From contig CAWKFA010000015.1 of NCBI GenBank assembly GCA_963848825.1, forward strand, positions 1,860,001 through 1,924,000: DNA of 64,000 nt. The letters run 5' to 3'. The notes under the pieces were generated by a model that was given only the letters and a program-made list of their open reading frames with translations, searched no databases and had not been told where the DNA came from. The position numbers and the translations under genes were made by a program. Shown here piece by piece: positions 19,723 through 29,001 of the stretch. The stretch is from CAVVSQ01 sp963848825. GTDB lineage: Bacteria > Planctomycetota > Planctomycetia > Gemmatales > Gemmataceae. The first letter of the stretch is position 1. Every line of letters begins with the position of its first letter.

Positions 19723-21813
19723 TCAAGAATCAGCGAGCGCGGGTCGCACGTCCGCCGGCTTGCGTCCCAAATAAACCAGGACGGCCCCCATGCTGCTTGC
19801 CGCGGTGCCGGCCAGCACCCATTGCCAGGATAAGTTCTGCGTGGCGGGTAGCAGTTGCAAAAGGGCGTTGTGGCAGGCATGGAGAATTAGGCCCGGCAGG
19901 ACGCTGCCGGAGGTCCAGCACACCCAGCCCAGCACCAGGCCCAGCAGCGTGCTGGGCAGCAAGCGTTCCCAGCCCAGCGCCCCACCCAGCACGACATGCA
20001 GCCCGCCAAAGAGCAGCGCCGAGATGCCAATCGTGAGCGGGCCGGAGCAGCGTTGACGCAGGGCACCAAACACGTAGCCGCGAAAGGTCAATTCCTCGAG
20101 GATGGCCTGCACGACCAGGATCGCCACCAGCAGATAGCGATGTTGATTGAGGGCGGGGAGCTGCGCCTCGACAAGTGTCTTGAGTCCTTCCGCCCGTTCG
20201 CTCAGGGCCACCTCCAGCAGCTTGAGCACGATGGGCCATAGCGACAATCCAAGGACCAGGCCGCCGAAGAGAGCCGCCGGGCGCGCGGGGGTCAGGCCAA
20301 AGCCCGTCCAAGGATTCACCCGGCCCATGTAAGCGCTGAAGGCAGGCAAGACGCCGAATAACAGCACACCCACCACGCCGACCGAAATTATCAGCCACGC
20401 CGGTGGCAGCCATGGATCGGCCAGACGGACCGTCCATTGCAGCGCCGCATGCAGGGGCACCATCATTACCAGGCACCAGAGAGCGCCGCTGATGGTCGCC
20501 ACGTGCTGCGAGTCATTGGGCCGGCGCAGCAAATCGGTCCAGCCGCTCTGCTCGTTGTAGAGAACCCCTTCGGCGCCAAAGACGGCGCCGCCAGGGCAAT
20601 GGCTGCCGCCGCGTAGACCAGAGTTGACAGGACCACAACCATGGTAGCGCCGGGATCCACCTCCCCCTTCACCAGATCGCGCGCCAGCAGGACGATGTTC
20701 ACGAGTGGCGCCACCGCCAACGGCCCATCCAGCTCAAGGCCCGGCATCATGCCGATCAAGCCTGGCGCCAGCGACGCGAGCATGAGCGGTATCAAATACG
20801 CTTGCGCTTCCTTGAAACTGCGCGCAAAGCTGGTCAAGCTCAGGAGCACCGCGGAAAAAAACGCGGCGAACAACAGCAGCAAGCCAAAAAGCTGCACTAC
20901 GAGCACCGGCGTGAGCCCGCCGTCCGCGAACAGTACATGGCTCAAGCCGCTAAACACCAGCGTAAAAATCATCGCCACCAGATTGACCAGCGCTGTCATG
21001 ACGGCGACCGTGAACACAGACACGTACTTGGCGAACAGCAGTCCCAGACGCGGCACGGGCGCCGCCATGAGGATTTCCAGGGTCCCGCGCTCGCGCTCGC
21101 CGGCGGTCAAATCGATGGCTGGGTAGACCGCGCCGGTGATCGTCATCAAGATGAGGATGAGGGGCACCAGGGCAGCCAGCGATATCATGCTGTCACCCCC
21201 GGCCACGACGAGCGCCGTGCGGCTCAGGCGCAACAGGGCAACTTTTTCCGGCACCTCGGGCAAATAAAGCCGTGCTTCGAGGTTCTTTTCATGCACGGCG
21301 GCAAGGTGCCGCTCGACGTAGGCCAGGGCGCCGAGCGCGGCCGGATTGTTCGTCGCGTACTGGACGTCGGCCTTCAGTTCCATGTCTTCGGCCAGGGGCA
21401 AGCGAAAACGCGCCGCGTCCTTGAGGGTGACCCCCAGATCGACTTCCCCCTCGCGCACCGCTTTGCCCAGGTCGTCTACCACTTTGCCGACAGACTTCAC
21501 CTTCTTGGGCGGGGCCGCGTCTTGCCGTTTGCTTTCGGCAAACAACAGATGATCGCCGTACTGCAGGAACTGAAAAAACACCTGCATTTCCGGCCCGGAA
21601 GCAAAGCCCAGCCGATAAACCATGCCCCGATTGGGATCGATGCTGCTGGCCAGAAAGAATTGTTGAAAAGCGATGCTCAAGAGCGGATAAAGCAGCAGCG
21701 GCATCAAGACCAGCGTCAGGATGGTGCGGCGATCGCGAACAATTTCCAGCAGTTCCTTGCGCACCAGGCGCGTGAGCCGCGAGAGGGAGCGCGCGAATAA
21801 TTGGACGACTCAT
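19723..21813 (-). CDS. ABC-2 permease fused to CPBP intramembrane protease
   Basis: About 696 aa with frameshifts near 21790 and 20580. The first part is a NatB-like ABC-2 permease: RKELLEIVRDRRTILTLVLMPLLLYP, an extracytoplasmic domain, then LTAGERERGTLEILMAAPV and five further helices. The frame then passes through VFGAEGVLYNEQSGW, a linker, into a CPBP (Abi) membrane metalloprotease with the motifs LEELTFRGYVFG, LLFGGLHVVLG and LILHACHNALLQ. CPBP enzymes process prenylated proteins or act in immunity; in this fusion the protease may act on the transporter's substrate. It sits 45 bases after the ATPase gene. The start at 21813 is inferred from the N-terminus MSRPIIRAL plus the shift. Confidence 0.85.
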
Positions 21814-21858
21814 GAACCATGACTTGCCCTTGGCGACGCGGTGTCGGGCTCGCAAAAA

Positions 21859-22612
21859 TCAATCCGGCTTCAGTGCTGGCCCAATCCGCGACAGCTTCAA
21901 AAACATCTCGGTCAAGCTACTACAGCCGCTGCGCTCCTGTAACTCGGCCAGGGTGCCCTCACTGACCAGTTCACCCCGGTGCATGAGACCAAAACGCGTG
22001 CAGTGGCGCTGGGCATCGTCCAGGTGATGGGTGGTGAGGATGACGGCCTTGCCCTCGCCGCGCAAGTGATCGATATATTCGGTGACCACCTGGCAGCCGA
22101 GCACGTCCAGCCCAAGCGTCGGCTCATCCAGAAGCATGACGGGCGGCCGATGAATCAGCGCCCGCGCCAGGTTGACGCGCTGCGCGCTGGCCGGTGCTGA
22201 GCGTCCCGCAGCGCTGCTGGAGGAATTCCTTCAGATCGAGCAAGCGAACCAGATGGTCCAGCTCAATCGCGGCCTGCTCGGGCGCTACCCCATAGATGTC
22301 GGCAAAAAAAAGCAGCATCTCGCGAACGGTAAGCGCCTGATAAAGCCCCGTGCCGGCCGACACCAGACCGACACGCCGCTTGACTTCATTGGGATACTGG
22401 CTCGACCCAAAGCCCGCAATCGAAGCCTGCCCACTCGTGGGCCGCAGCAAACCCAGCAGCATGCGCAACGTGGTAGTCTTGCCCGCCCCATTAGGCCCCA
22501 GCAGGCCATAAATCTCTCCCGCCGCCACCGTGAAGGACAACTCCTTGACCGCGGCCAGCGAACCGCCCCCCGGCAACGAAAAACATTTGCTCAGGCGGTC
22601 GACGTGGATCAT
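21859..22612 (-). CDS. ABC transporter ATP-binding protein, NatA-like (one frameshift)
   Basis: Nucleotide-binding subunit partnering the permease encoded next. It shows Walker A GLLGPNGAGKTTTLRMLLG, Q-loop VGLVSAGTGLYQALTVRE, signature LSTGQ followed after a frameshift near 22190 by QRVNLARALIHRPPVMLLDEPTLGLD (signature plus Walker B), and H-loop VILTTHH. The ending TEMFLKLSRI is typical of Na+ or multidrug exporters of this group. With the correction it is 250 aa. The start MIHVDRLSK at 22612 is chosen because the fold begins there. Confidence 0.92.
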
Positions 22613-22771
22613 GAAAATGTTATACGGGCGGATGGGGGAGGCTTGCATGAGTCCGGTCAGATCTTTCTATTCGTTCCAGGCAGAACGTCCTTGAACCTGG
22701 CGGCTGCGAACCGTGTCCTTTCAGAAATCAGAAAAATATTGTAAAATCGGGCAATTTGCAGGGGCTTGAAG

Positions 22772-24172
22772 ATGTTGCTGACGATCACAACGACGCACCA
22801 ACCGGCGAACGACCTGGGCTTCCTACTCCACAAGCACCCGGAGCGGTTTCAGTCGTTCGACCTGAGTTTCGGCAAGGCTCACGTTTATTACCCCGAGGTC
22901 GGCGCCGAGCGGTGCACGGCCTGCTTGCTGCTCGACGTGGATGCCGTGGGCATGGTTCGGGGCAAGCAATCCGGACCAGAATTTCCTGCTGGCGCAGTAC
23001 GTCAACGACCGGCCCTACGCGGCCTCGTCGTTCATGAGCGTGGCCATCGCCCAGGTCTTCGGCTCGGCCCTCCAAGGGCGTTGCAAGGATCGGCCCGAGT
23101 TGGCGACAACGGCGATTCCCTCTGCGGCCAGCATCGACGTGCTGCCGGTGCGCGGCGGCGAGCGGTTTCTTGCGTGCTGTTTTCGAGCCGCTGGGCTACG
23201 AGGTCGAAGCCGTCCGTTCTCCGCTGGACGAGCGGTTTCCCGAATGGGGCGAAAGTCCGTACTTCTCCGTGACCGTGCGGAAGACGACGACGCTGGCCGA
23301 ATTGCTGACCCACCTGTACGTCCTGATCCCGGTGTTCGACAACCGCAAGCATTACTGGGTCGGCGACGACGAGATGGAAAAGCTGCTTGCCAAGGGCGAG
23401 GGCTGGCTGGCCGGCCATCCCGAGAAGGAGGAGATCACCCGCCGCTATTTGAAGTTTCAGCCGAGCCTCTACCGCCTGGCGCTGGCCCGGCTCGTTCAGG
23501 AGGAGGAGCCGGAAGAAGCCGAAGAAGAGCGAGCAGCCGAAAGAGAAGGCCGAGGAGGTTCTGGAAAAGCCCATCAGCCTCAATGAACAGCGGCTCGGGG
23601 CGGTCGTGGCTTCGTTGCGAGCAAGCGGGGCCAAGCGGGTTCTCGACCTGGGCTGCGGTGAAGGCAAGCTGATCCGAGAACTGCTCAAGGACAAGCAGTT
23701 TGATGAGATCGTGGGCATGGATGTCTCGATCCGCACCCTGGAAGTGGCCCAGCGCCGGCTCAAGGTGGACCGCCTGCCGACGATGCAAGCGAACCGGCTC
23801 AAGCTGATTCACGGCTCGCTCATGTACCGGGACAAACGGCTGGAAGGCTTTGACGCCGCCGCCGTTGTCGAAGTCGTGGAACACCTCGATCCGCCTCGGC
23901 TGTCGGCGTTTGAGCGAGTGCTGTTTGAGTTCGCCAGGCCACGGACGGTCGTGCTGACGACGCCGAACCGGGAGTACAACGTGACGTGGGAGACGCTGCC
24001 GGCGGGAAAGTTTCGGCATCCCGACCACCGCTTTGAGTGGAATCGGCAGGAGTTTCAGGGATGGGCGCAACGGATTGCTGAGCGGTTCGGCTATACGGTG
24101 CGGTTCCTGCCGGTGGGGCAGGAACATCCTGAATATGGGCCACCGACGCAGATGGGCGGTATTTCAGCGTAA
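22772..24172 (+). CDS. hen1: 3'-terminal RNA ribose 2'-O-methyltransferase Hen1 (three frameshifts)
   Basis: Bacterial Hen1 marks the 3' end of a repaired RNA with a 2'-O-methyl group. The N-terminal domain starts MLLTITTTHQPANDLGFLLH and runs through FDLSFGKAHVYYPE, YVNDRPYAASSFMSVAIAQV and HLYVLIPVFDNRKHYWVGDD, the Hen1 N-terminal region. A charged linker leads to the methyltransferase: SAM motif VLDLGCGEGKL, then EVVEHLDP and FRHPDHRFEW, which carry the metal-binding Glu/His set specific to Hen1. Frames change near 22960 (GGGG run), 23168 and 23530. The ATG at 22772 has AGGGG seven bases upstream. It is the first gene of a tightly packed five-gene operon. Confidence 0.92.
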
Positions 24173-24195
24173 GGCCAAAGTGAGGGGATAACGCC

Positions 24196-24646
24196 GTGGA
24201 AGCCGTGATCTTCGTTGGCCTTCAAGGGGCCGGCAAATCGACATTCTACAAAGAGCGATTCTTTGCCACGCACCTGCGGATCAACCTGGACATGCTCAAG
24301 ACCCGGCATCGGGAAAAGCGGCTTCTGACGGCTTGCGTCGAGACCGGCCAGCCGTTCGTCGTGGACAACACGAACCCGACACGGGCCAGAACGAGAAGTC
24401 TACATTCGGGCGGCGAAGGAGGCCGGGTTTCGGGTGGTGGGCTACTACTTCCAGTCCCGAGTCGAGGACTGCAAGCGGCGGAACGACCAGCGACCTGCCG
24501 CCCAGCAGGTGCCGCTCCGTGGCATCCTCGGCACGGCTGGGCGAATGGAACTCCCGACCCGTGAGGAGGGATTCGACGAACTGTTCTACGTCAGGATTGA
24601 CGACGGCGGCGGCTTCGTGATTGAGGAGTGGAAAGATGAAGTTTGA
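24196..24646 (+). CDS. P-loop kinase of the RNA-repair operon, Pnkp kinase-like (one frameshift)
   Basis: A 149-residue kinase-like protein starting at a GTG behind GAGGGG. It has Walker A VGLQGAGKST, RINLDMLKTRHRE and the substrate-side VVDNTNPT, features of the polynucleotide 5'-kinase/Zeta-like P-loop group. After a shift near 24385 it continues VYIRAAKEAGFRVVGYYF, CKRRNDQR and ELPTREEGFDELFYVRI. The kinase domain of bacterial Pnkp acts with Hen1; here it appears as a stand-alone small enzyme, likely phosphorylating RNA 5' ends. It lies 23 bases after hen1 and overlaps the next gene by 11 bases. Confidence 0.82.
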
Positions 24647-25423
24647 TGAACTTGACGACAAGATGCGGGTGTTCGAGACGGCCCACGACCTGTGCGTGCT
24701 GCCGGGCCTGTACATGGTCGCCCGCCTGGACGGACGCAGCTTCACCCGGCTGACGAAGGAGGTCCACCAGTTGAGGCTCCGTTCGACGCCCGATTCCGTG
24801 ACATGATGCTGGCAACCGCCGAACACCTGATGACCGGCTGCGGCTTCAACATCGTTTACGGCTACACCCAGAGCGACGAGATTTCCCTGCTGTTCGCCCT
24901 GGAGGAGAACAGTTTCAGACGAAAGCTCCGCAAGCTGATCTCGGTCCTGTCCGGGGAGGCCAGCGCCAAGTTCTCACTGTTGCTGGGTGCGGTAGCCGTA
25001 TTCGACTGCCGCATCTCGCAACTGCCCTCGGTGGACCTTGTGGTCGATTACTTCCGCTGGCGCAACGAGGACGCCCACCGCAACGCCCTGAACGCTCACG
25101 GCTACTGGCTCCTCCGCAAGAAGGGGACAGACGGTCGGGCGAGGCGACGGCGGCGATGAAAGGGCTGTCGGTGGCCCAGAAGAACGAGCTTCTGTTCCAG
25201 AACGGCGTCAACTTCAACGACCTCCCGCTGTGGCAGAAGCGGGGCTCTGGCCTGTACTGGGAGGAATACGAGCGACCCGCCGAAAACCCGGTCACAGGCG
25301 AGAAGGTGGTCGCCCGGCGCAGGCGGGTGCGCCGTGACCTTGAGTTGCCGATGAAGGACGACTACTCGGCGTTTCTCCACAAGCTGCTGCCCGTCGAAGG
25401 CGTCAACGCACGAGACGCCATGA
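24636..25423 (+). CDS. tRNA(His) guanylyltransferase/Thg1-like 3'-5' polymerase (frameshifts)
   Basis: Thg1-like proteins add nucleotides to RNA 5' ends in the reverse direction, repairing truncated tRNA. The metal-binding motif ARLDGRSFTRLTKE and the second carboxylate pair in GYTQSDEISLLF are both present, as are GEASAKFS and YFRWRNEDAHRNALNAHGYW and the later LSVAQKNELLFQNGVNFND. One T missing near 24770 (restoring HQFEAPFD) and one G near 25125 explain the frame changes. The 3' end is uncertain: the frame after the second shift runs into the next gene without a stop. I place the end at a TGA overlapping an ATG at 25420, by analogy with the ATGA junction downstream. A true fusion is the alternative. 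Confidence 0.82.
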
Positions 25424-26385
25424 AGTGTGACATGCAGGATCGAGTCCACCACCATCCGAACCTGATCTATTCGCTCGGCACGCAGGTCGTGACGCTGGTC
25501 GAAATCCTCGGCCAGAGCGGCAAGGTGCTGCACCCCCGTGGCTCGGTCGGCGTGGTCGTCCGCTCGCCGGTGGACCTGGATCATCCCTACCGGGTCCGGT
25601 TTGCCGATGGCATCGAGGAGTCGCTGAACCGGGATCAAGTGACGATGCTGGCCCGCTACAAGGAGTCCGAGATCGGCGACACCGGCATCACGGCCATTCG
25701 CTGCAACCTGTACGAGCGGGTCATCTATCGCTGCGTCATCGGCTCGCAGGCGTATGGCCTGGCCGGCGAAGGGTCGGACATCGACCGCCGAGGCATCTAC
25801 CTGCCGCCCGCCGACCTGCACTGGTCGCTGTACGGCGTGCCCGATCAACTGGAAAACGACGACACCCAGGAAGCCTACTGGGAGATCCAGAAGTTTCTGG
25901 TGCTGGCACTCAAGGCGAACCCGAACGTGCTGGAATGCCTCTACACGCCGACTGGTCGAGAAGGCGACTCCGCTGGCCGAGAAACTGCTGGCGATGCGGT
26001 CGTTATTTCCTCTCCCGCATGGTGTACCAGACGTACAACGGCTACGTCCTGTCGCAGTTCAAGAAGATGCAGGCCGACCTGCGCAACCAGGGCCAGGTGA
26101 AATGGAAGCACGTCATGCACCTGATCCGGCTGCTTGCTCTCGGGCATCCGCATCATGCGGGAGGGCTTCGTGCCGGTCAGGGTGGAGGAGCATCGGGAGA
26201 AACTGCTGGCGATCCGGCGAGGCGAGGTGCCCTGGGAAGAGGTCGAGGACTGGCGGAAGCGTCTGCACCACGAATTCAACGCCGCCTCGGAAGCGACGAA
26301 CCTGCCCGAGCGCCCGGATTACGAGAGGGCCAATGCGTTTCTGATCGAGGCCCGCCGCTCGGCATTGTCGGAGAACCTGCCATGA
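25420..26385 (+). CDS. Nucleotidyltransferase (Pol-beta superfamily) of the RNA-repair operon, first copy
   Basis: About 321 aa. An N-terminal ~85-residue beta-rich segment (LGTQVVTLVEI, VLHPRGSVGVVVRSPVD) precedes a minimal nucleotidyltransferase with GSQAYGLAGEGSDIDRRGIYL, whose G-S and D-x-D motifs are the catalytic signature. The rest is helical (EAYWEIQKFLVLALKANPNV, MVYQTYNGYVLSQFKKMQ, ERPDYERANAFLIEARR). Frames change near 25963, 26008 and 26140. The family occurs beside Hen1, Pnkp and Thg1 in proposed RNA-repair loci. Its stop overlaps the next start (ATGATGA), showing coupling. The start is inferred from the ATGA at 25420. Confidence 0.8.
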
Positions 26386-27156
26386 TGAACGACCCACGTT
26401 TGCTGAAGCAGGTCGAACTGCATCCCTATCCGCTGCTCTTCGCCACGATCAGCGGGGCGCACCTGTACGGCTTCCCGTCGCCGGATTCCGATTACGACCT
26501 GCGCGGCGTGCATCTGCTCCCGCTGGAGGAAGTGGTCGGGCTTGAAGACGGGCCAGGAGACGGTCGAGAAATCGGGAGTCCACGATGGCCTGGAGATTGA
26601 TCTGGTCACGCACGACGCCCGCAAGTTCTTCGGCCTGCTGCTGAAGAAGAATGGCTACGTGCTGGAGCAAGTCCTGTCGCCGCTCGTCGTCCACACGACG
26701 CCGGAACATGCGGAACTGAAGGAGATCGCCAAGAACTGCGTCACCCGGCATCATGCCCATCACTACCTGGGTTTTGCGGAAACGCAGTGGAAGCTCTTTC
26801 AGAAGGAAGACCCGCCGCACGTCAAGCCGCTGCTGTATGTGTACCGGGTGCTGTTGACCGGCATTCACCTGATGCGGACGGGCGAGGTTCAGGCCAACCT
26901 GGGGCGGTTGAACGAGAGCTTCAAGCTGCCGTACATCCCAGAATTGATCGAGCGAAAGGTTACGGCGGCACCGAGAAAGGACGCCTGGAGAAGGCGGACC
27001 TTGGCTTTTCATCAGCGGGAGTACGAACGGCTGCGGGCCGAACTTGAGCAGGCTTATCAGGAAAGCAAGCTGCCGGAAGCACCGAGCGGGGCGGCGGCGT
27101 TGGATGAACTGCTTGTCCGCATTCGGCTTGGCAAGAAGGGCAATGAGGTTGATTGA
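26382..27156 (+). CDS. Nucleotidyltransferase of the RNA-repair operon, second copy
   Basis: A second, distinct nucleotidyltransferase of about 257 aa starting MMNDPRLLKQVELHPYPLLF. Its catalytic signature is ISGAHLYGFPSPDSDYDLRG, with G, D-S-D-x-D spacing as in MNT-like enzymes. Helical C-terminal region with HYLGFAETQWKLFQK and LLYVYRVLLTGIHLMRTGE. Frames change near 26545 and twice between 26955 and 27005. It is the last complete gene of the operon. Two divergent nucleotidyltransferases side by side suggest they act on different RNA ends or form a heterodimer; this is inference. Confidence 0.8.
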
Positions 27157-27157
27157 A

Positions 27158-27266
27158 ATGAAAGAACGCACGCTTGCGACTGCCCCCTATGCAGAGCAAA
27201 TGAAACGCTGGGAGGCACATTCTGCTGCCCTCAACCCTCGCTCACCAAACCTATCTTCACCGAATG
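27158..27266 (+). pseudogene. Truncated gene start, possibly DUF4291 family
   Basis: One base after the stop of the second nucleotidyltransferase an ATG opens MKERTLATAPYAEQMKRWEA. This resembles the first ~20 residues of DUF4291 proteins, which start with a PY-EQ-RW pattern. The following residues do not match that family and the frame runs into the 3' end of the opposite-strand yebC gene. It reads as the remnant of a sixth operon gene cut off at the cluster boundary. The similarity is short, so the family name is tentative. Confidence 0.4.
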
Positions 27267-27986
27267 CTACGAAAGAGAGACATTGTGGTAGATTTCCTGC
27301 ACGTCATCGCAATCGTTTAGCATGCCCAGGAATTTCTCGAACAAGGCCAAGTCTTCCCCGCTGAGCGTCTTTGTTGCCTGCGGAAGGAAAGTGATTTCCT
27401 GGACTTCCAGCTCAAGGCCGGGGAATGCCTCGAGCAAGGCCGTTTTGGCTTTGTAGAACTCGGCGGGAGGGGCGAAGACCGTAATGGTGCCATCCTTGCT
27501 TTCGACCTCTTCGATGGCGACATCCGCGGCGAACATGGCCTCCAGCACTTTCTCCTCGTTGTCACCCTTGAAAGAAAGTACCGCCAGGTGATCAAACGAC
27601 ATCACGACGGACCCATTGGCAGCCAATTTGGACCCCGTCTTGGTGAAACAACTGCGAATATCGGAGATGGTACGTGTATTGTTGTCGGTCAAGCAATCGA
27701 CAATGACCAAGGCGCCGCCGGGACCAAACCCCTCATAACGCGCCGGTTGGAAGTCCTCGCCTCCCGTGCCAGCGGCTTTCTGAATCGCCTTTTCAATCAC
27801 ATGGCTCGGAACATTTTCACGCTTGGCTCTTTCGACGAAGCTGCGCAGCACCGGATTGGCGTCCGGGTCGGGCACGCCATTCTTGGCCGCCATGTACAAT
27901 TGTTTGCTGTACTTGGAATAGAGCTTTGAGTTCTGAGCGGCGGTTTTGAAGATCGAGTGTTTGCGCTTCTCGAAAATTCTTCCCAT
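27267..27986 (-). CDS. YebC/PmpR-family transcriptional regulator or translation factor
   Basis: Intact 239-residue protein with the whole YebC pattern: KHSIFKTAAQNSKLYSKYSK at the N-terminus, PVLRSFVERAKRENVPSHVIEKAI, YEGFGPGGALVIVDCLTDN, IRSCFTKTGSKLAANGSV and a C-terminal ATKTLSGEDLALFEKFLGML. Members bind DNA or ribosomes and some relieve stalling at proline stretches. The start replaces the usual MAGHSKW with MGRIFEKRKHS, as in the subgroup related to mitochondrial TACO1-like proteins. Next upstream on the same strand is the toxin-antitoxin pair. Confidence 0.92.
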   Translation of the reverse strand: MGRIFEKRKHSIFKTAAQNSKLYSKYSKQLYMAAKNGVPDPDANPVLRSFVERAKRENVPSHVIEKAIQKAAGTGGEDFQPARYEGFGPGGALVIVDCLTDNNTRTISDIRSCFTKTGSKLAANGSVVMSFDHLAVLSFKGDNEEKVLEAMFAADVAIEEVESKDGTITVFAPPAEFYKAKTALLEAFPGLELEVQEITFLPQATKTLSGEDLALFEKFLGMLNDCDDVQEIYHNVSLS

Positions 27987-28068
27987 ACGAATTCTGCCTC
28001 TTTACTTTTCCAGGGAGCCGGGCCTCGCGAGGCTGTTCCAGAAGGCATCAAGCGGCTTGCTTCGGGGC

Positions 28069-28215
28069 TTAGTAGGCAAAAGCCGAACGATTTAAGTGAT
28101 TCTGCAAGGCATATTTGTGGAGATAGTCGTTTCGGGGCGCACCACAATCGAAGGCCGTCGGGTCATGGCCTTGAGTGAGCGGAACCGGGTCAGGATGGGG
28201 CGTTGCGGTTGGCAT
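28069..28215 (-). pseudogene. Truncated GNAT toxin of a DUF1778-type TA module
   Basis: Starts MPTATPHPDPVPLTQGHDPT and continues FDCGAPRNDYLHKYALQNH, the N-terminal strand and helix of TacT-like acetyltransferase toxins (FDCG...L..YALQNQ). It stops after 48 codons, before the acetyl-CoA motif, and no continuation is found in any frame downstream. Its ATG lies inside the antitoxin gene (26-base overlap), the standard layout. The toxin is therefore probably inactive. Confidence 0.65.
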
Positions 28216-28372
28216 CAAAAAGGCTCGGCTCCGTAAGCAGTTTCCTGAGCGCGGGAATTTCCTTCGCGGGCACGTCCAGGGCGGCACAAAAAGCTTGCCA
28301 GCGATCGTCGGGCAGGACGAATTGCACCTGGTCGGCAGTGTCCGCGGGATCCTCGTCCAGTGGCGTACTCAT
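28190..28372 (-). CDS. DUF1778 (TacA-like) antitoxin
   Basis: A 60-residue protein MSTPLDEDPADTADQVQFVL followed by LPDDRWQAFCAALDVPAKEIPALRKLLTEP. This is the C-terminal toxin-binding part of DUF1778 antitoxins, which neutralise GNAT toxins; the N-terminal ribbon-helix-helix DNA-binding strand is short or missing. It overlaps the truncated toxin gene downstream. With the toxin broken, it is probably a relic or acts in trans. Confidence 0.65.
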   Translation of the reverse strand: MSTPLDEDPADTADQVQFVLPDDRWQAFCAALDVPAKEIPALRKLLTEPSLFDANRNAPS

Positions 28373-28548
28373 TGCTTCTGTCCTCCAAATCTCATGATAC
28401 TGGAAAAATCCCTGCCATGTCGAGCGTAAACAAGGGCGTTGCCGCCCCTTCACGTGGCTGCGGGTTCCCTTCAAGACTGAGCCGTTTCGCGGCTGCCTTC
28501 AATCCAGTCTACGTCGTCGTACGGCTTGCCTCGAACGACGCTGCGGCG

Positions 28549-28745
28549 AAGGTGAAAGGGTGGTGGTCTTCGTCCCCTGCCGCCTCGTGCGGCAGGAACG
28601 AAAGGTCTGTAGCTAAGGTAAAGGGTGGTGGTCTTCGTCCCCTGCCGCCTTGTGCGGCAGGAACGAAAGGTCTGTAGCTAAGGTAAAAAAGTGGTGGTCC
28701 TCGTCCCCTGCCGCCTTGTGCGGCAGGAACGAAAGGTCTGTAGCT
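28549..28745. repeat. Three tandem ~66-bp hairpin-bearing repeats
   Basis: Units begin at 28549, 28615 and 28680 with AAGGT(A/G)AA and are nearly identical. Each contains GTCCCCTGCCGC, a short loop and GCGGCAGGAACGAAAGG, which folds into a stable hairpin, then TCTGTAGCT. A fourth unit starts at 28746 but decays after a few bases. The spacer is not variable, so this is not a CRISPR array. It resembles REP/BIME clusters. Confidence 0.8.
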
Positions 28746-28807
28746 AAGGACCCTGGCGGCGACCACAAAAAGGATGCGCGAGATGGTGGTTTAGGTGCGG
28801 ACCTTGC

Positions 28808-28908
28808 GTTCCTGCCACGCGAGGTGGTAGGGGACGGGGTGTGGGCGGCTTGATTTTGCTAGCTGTCGACCTTTCGTTCCTGCCACGCGAGGTGGCAGGG
28901 GACGGGAC
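28808..28908. repeat. Two inverted copies of the hairpin repeat
   Basis: At about 28808-28840 and 28870-28907 the core appears in the opposite orientation: CGTTCCTGCCACGCGAGGTG followed by GGGGACGGG. These have the stem CCTGCCAC/GTGGCAGG instead of CCTGCCGC/GCGGCAGG, so compensatory base changes keep the hairpin. Together with the tandem block it forms a mosaic of REP-like elements. Confidence 0.7.
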
Positions 28909-29001
28909 ACTAGTATCCTGCCACACAATCCGGACGCGATAAATCGTCGAACAAAGTCAGCAAGCCATCTTTTGCGTCAAACGTCGCAGCTCAATAGCTA
29001 T

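Larger units (their letters stand above)
28373..29001. other. Non-coding region filled with hairpin repeats
   Basis: No gene is supported in these ~630 bases. The first 175 bases show nothing recognisable. The rest holds the tandem and inverted hairpin repeats listed separately, ending shortly before the rsmE stop codon. Confidence 0.65.

Noticed and set aside
20802..21800. 332-codon frame opposite the ABC permease
   Set aside because: Low-complexity charged sequence antisense to a conserved transporter; no ribosome site.
28549..28745. Tandem repeats considered as a CRISPR array
   Set aside because: Units are contiguous and repeat in full, with no variable spacers and no cas genes.
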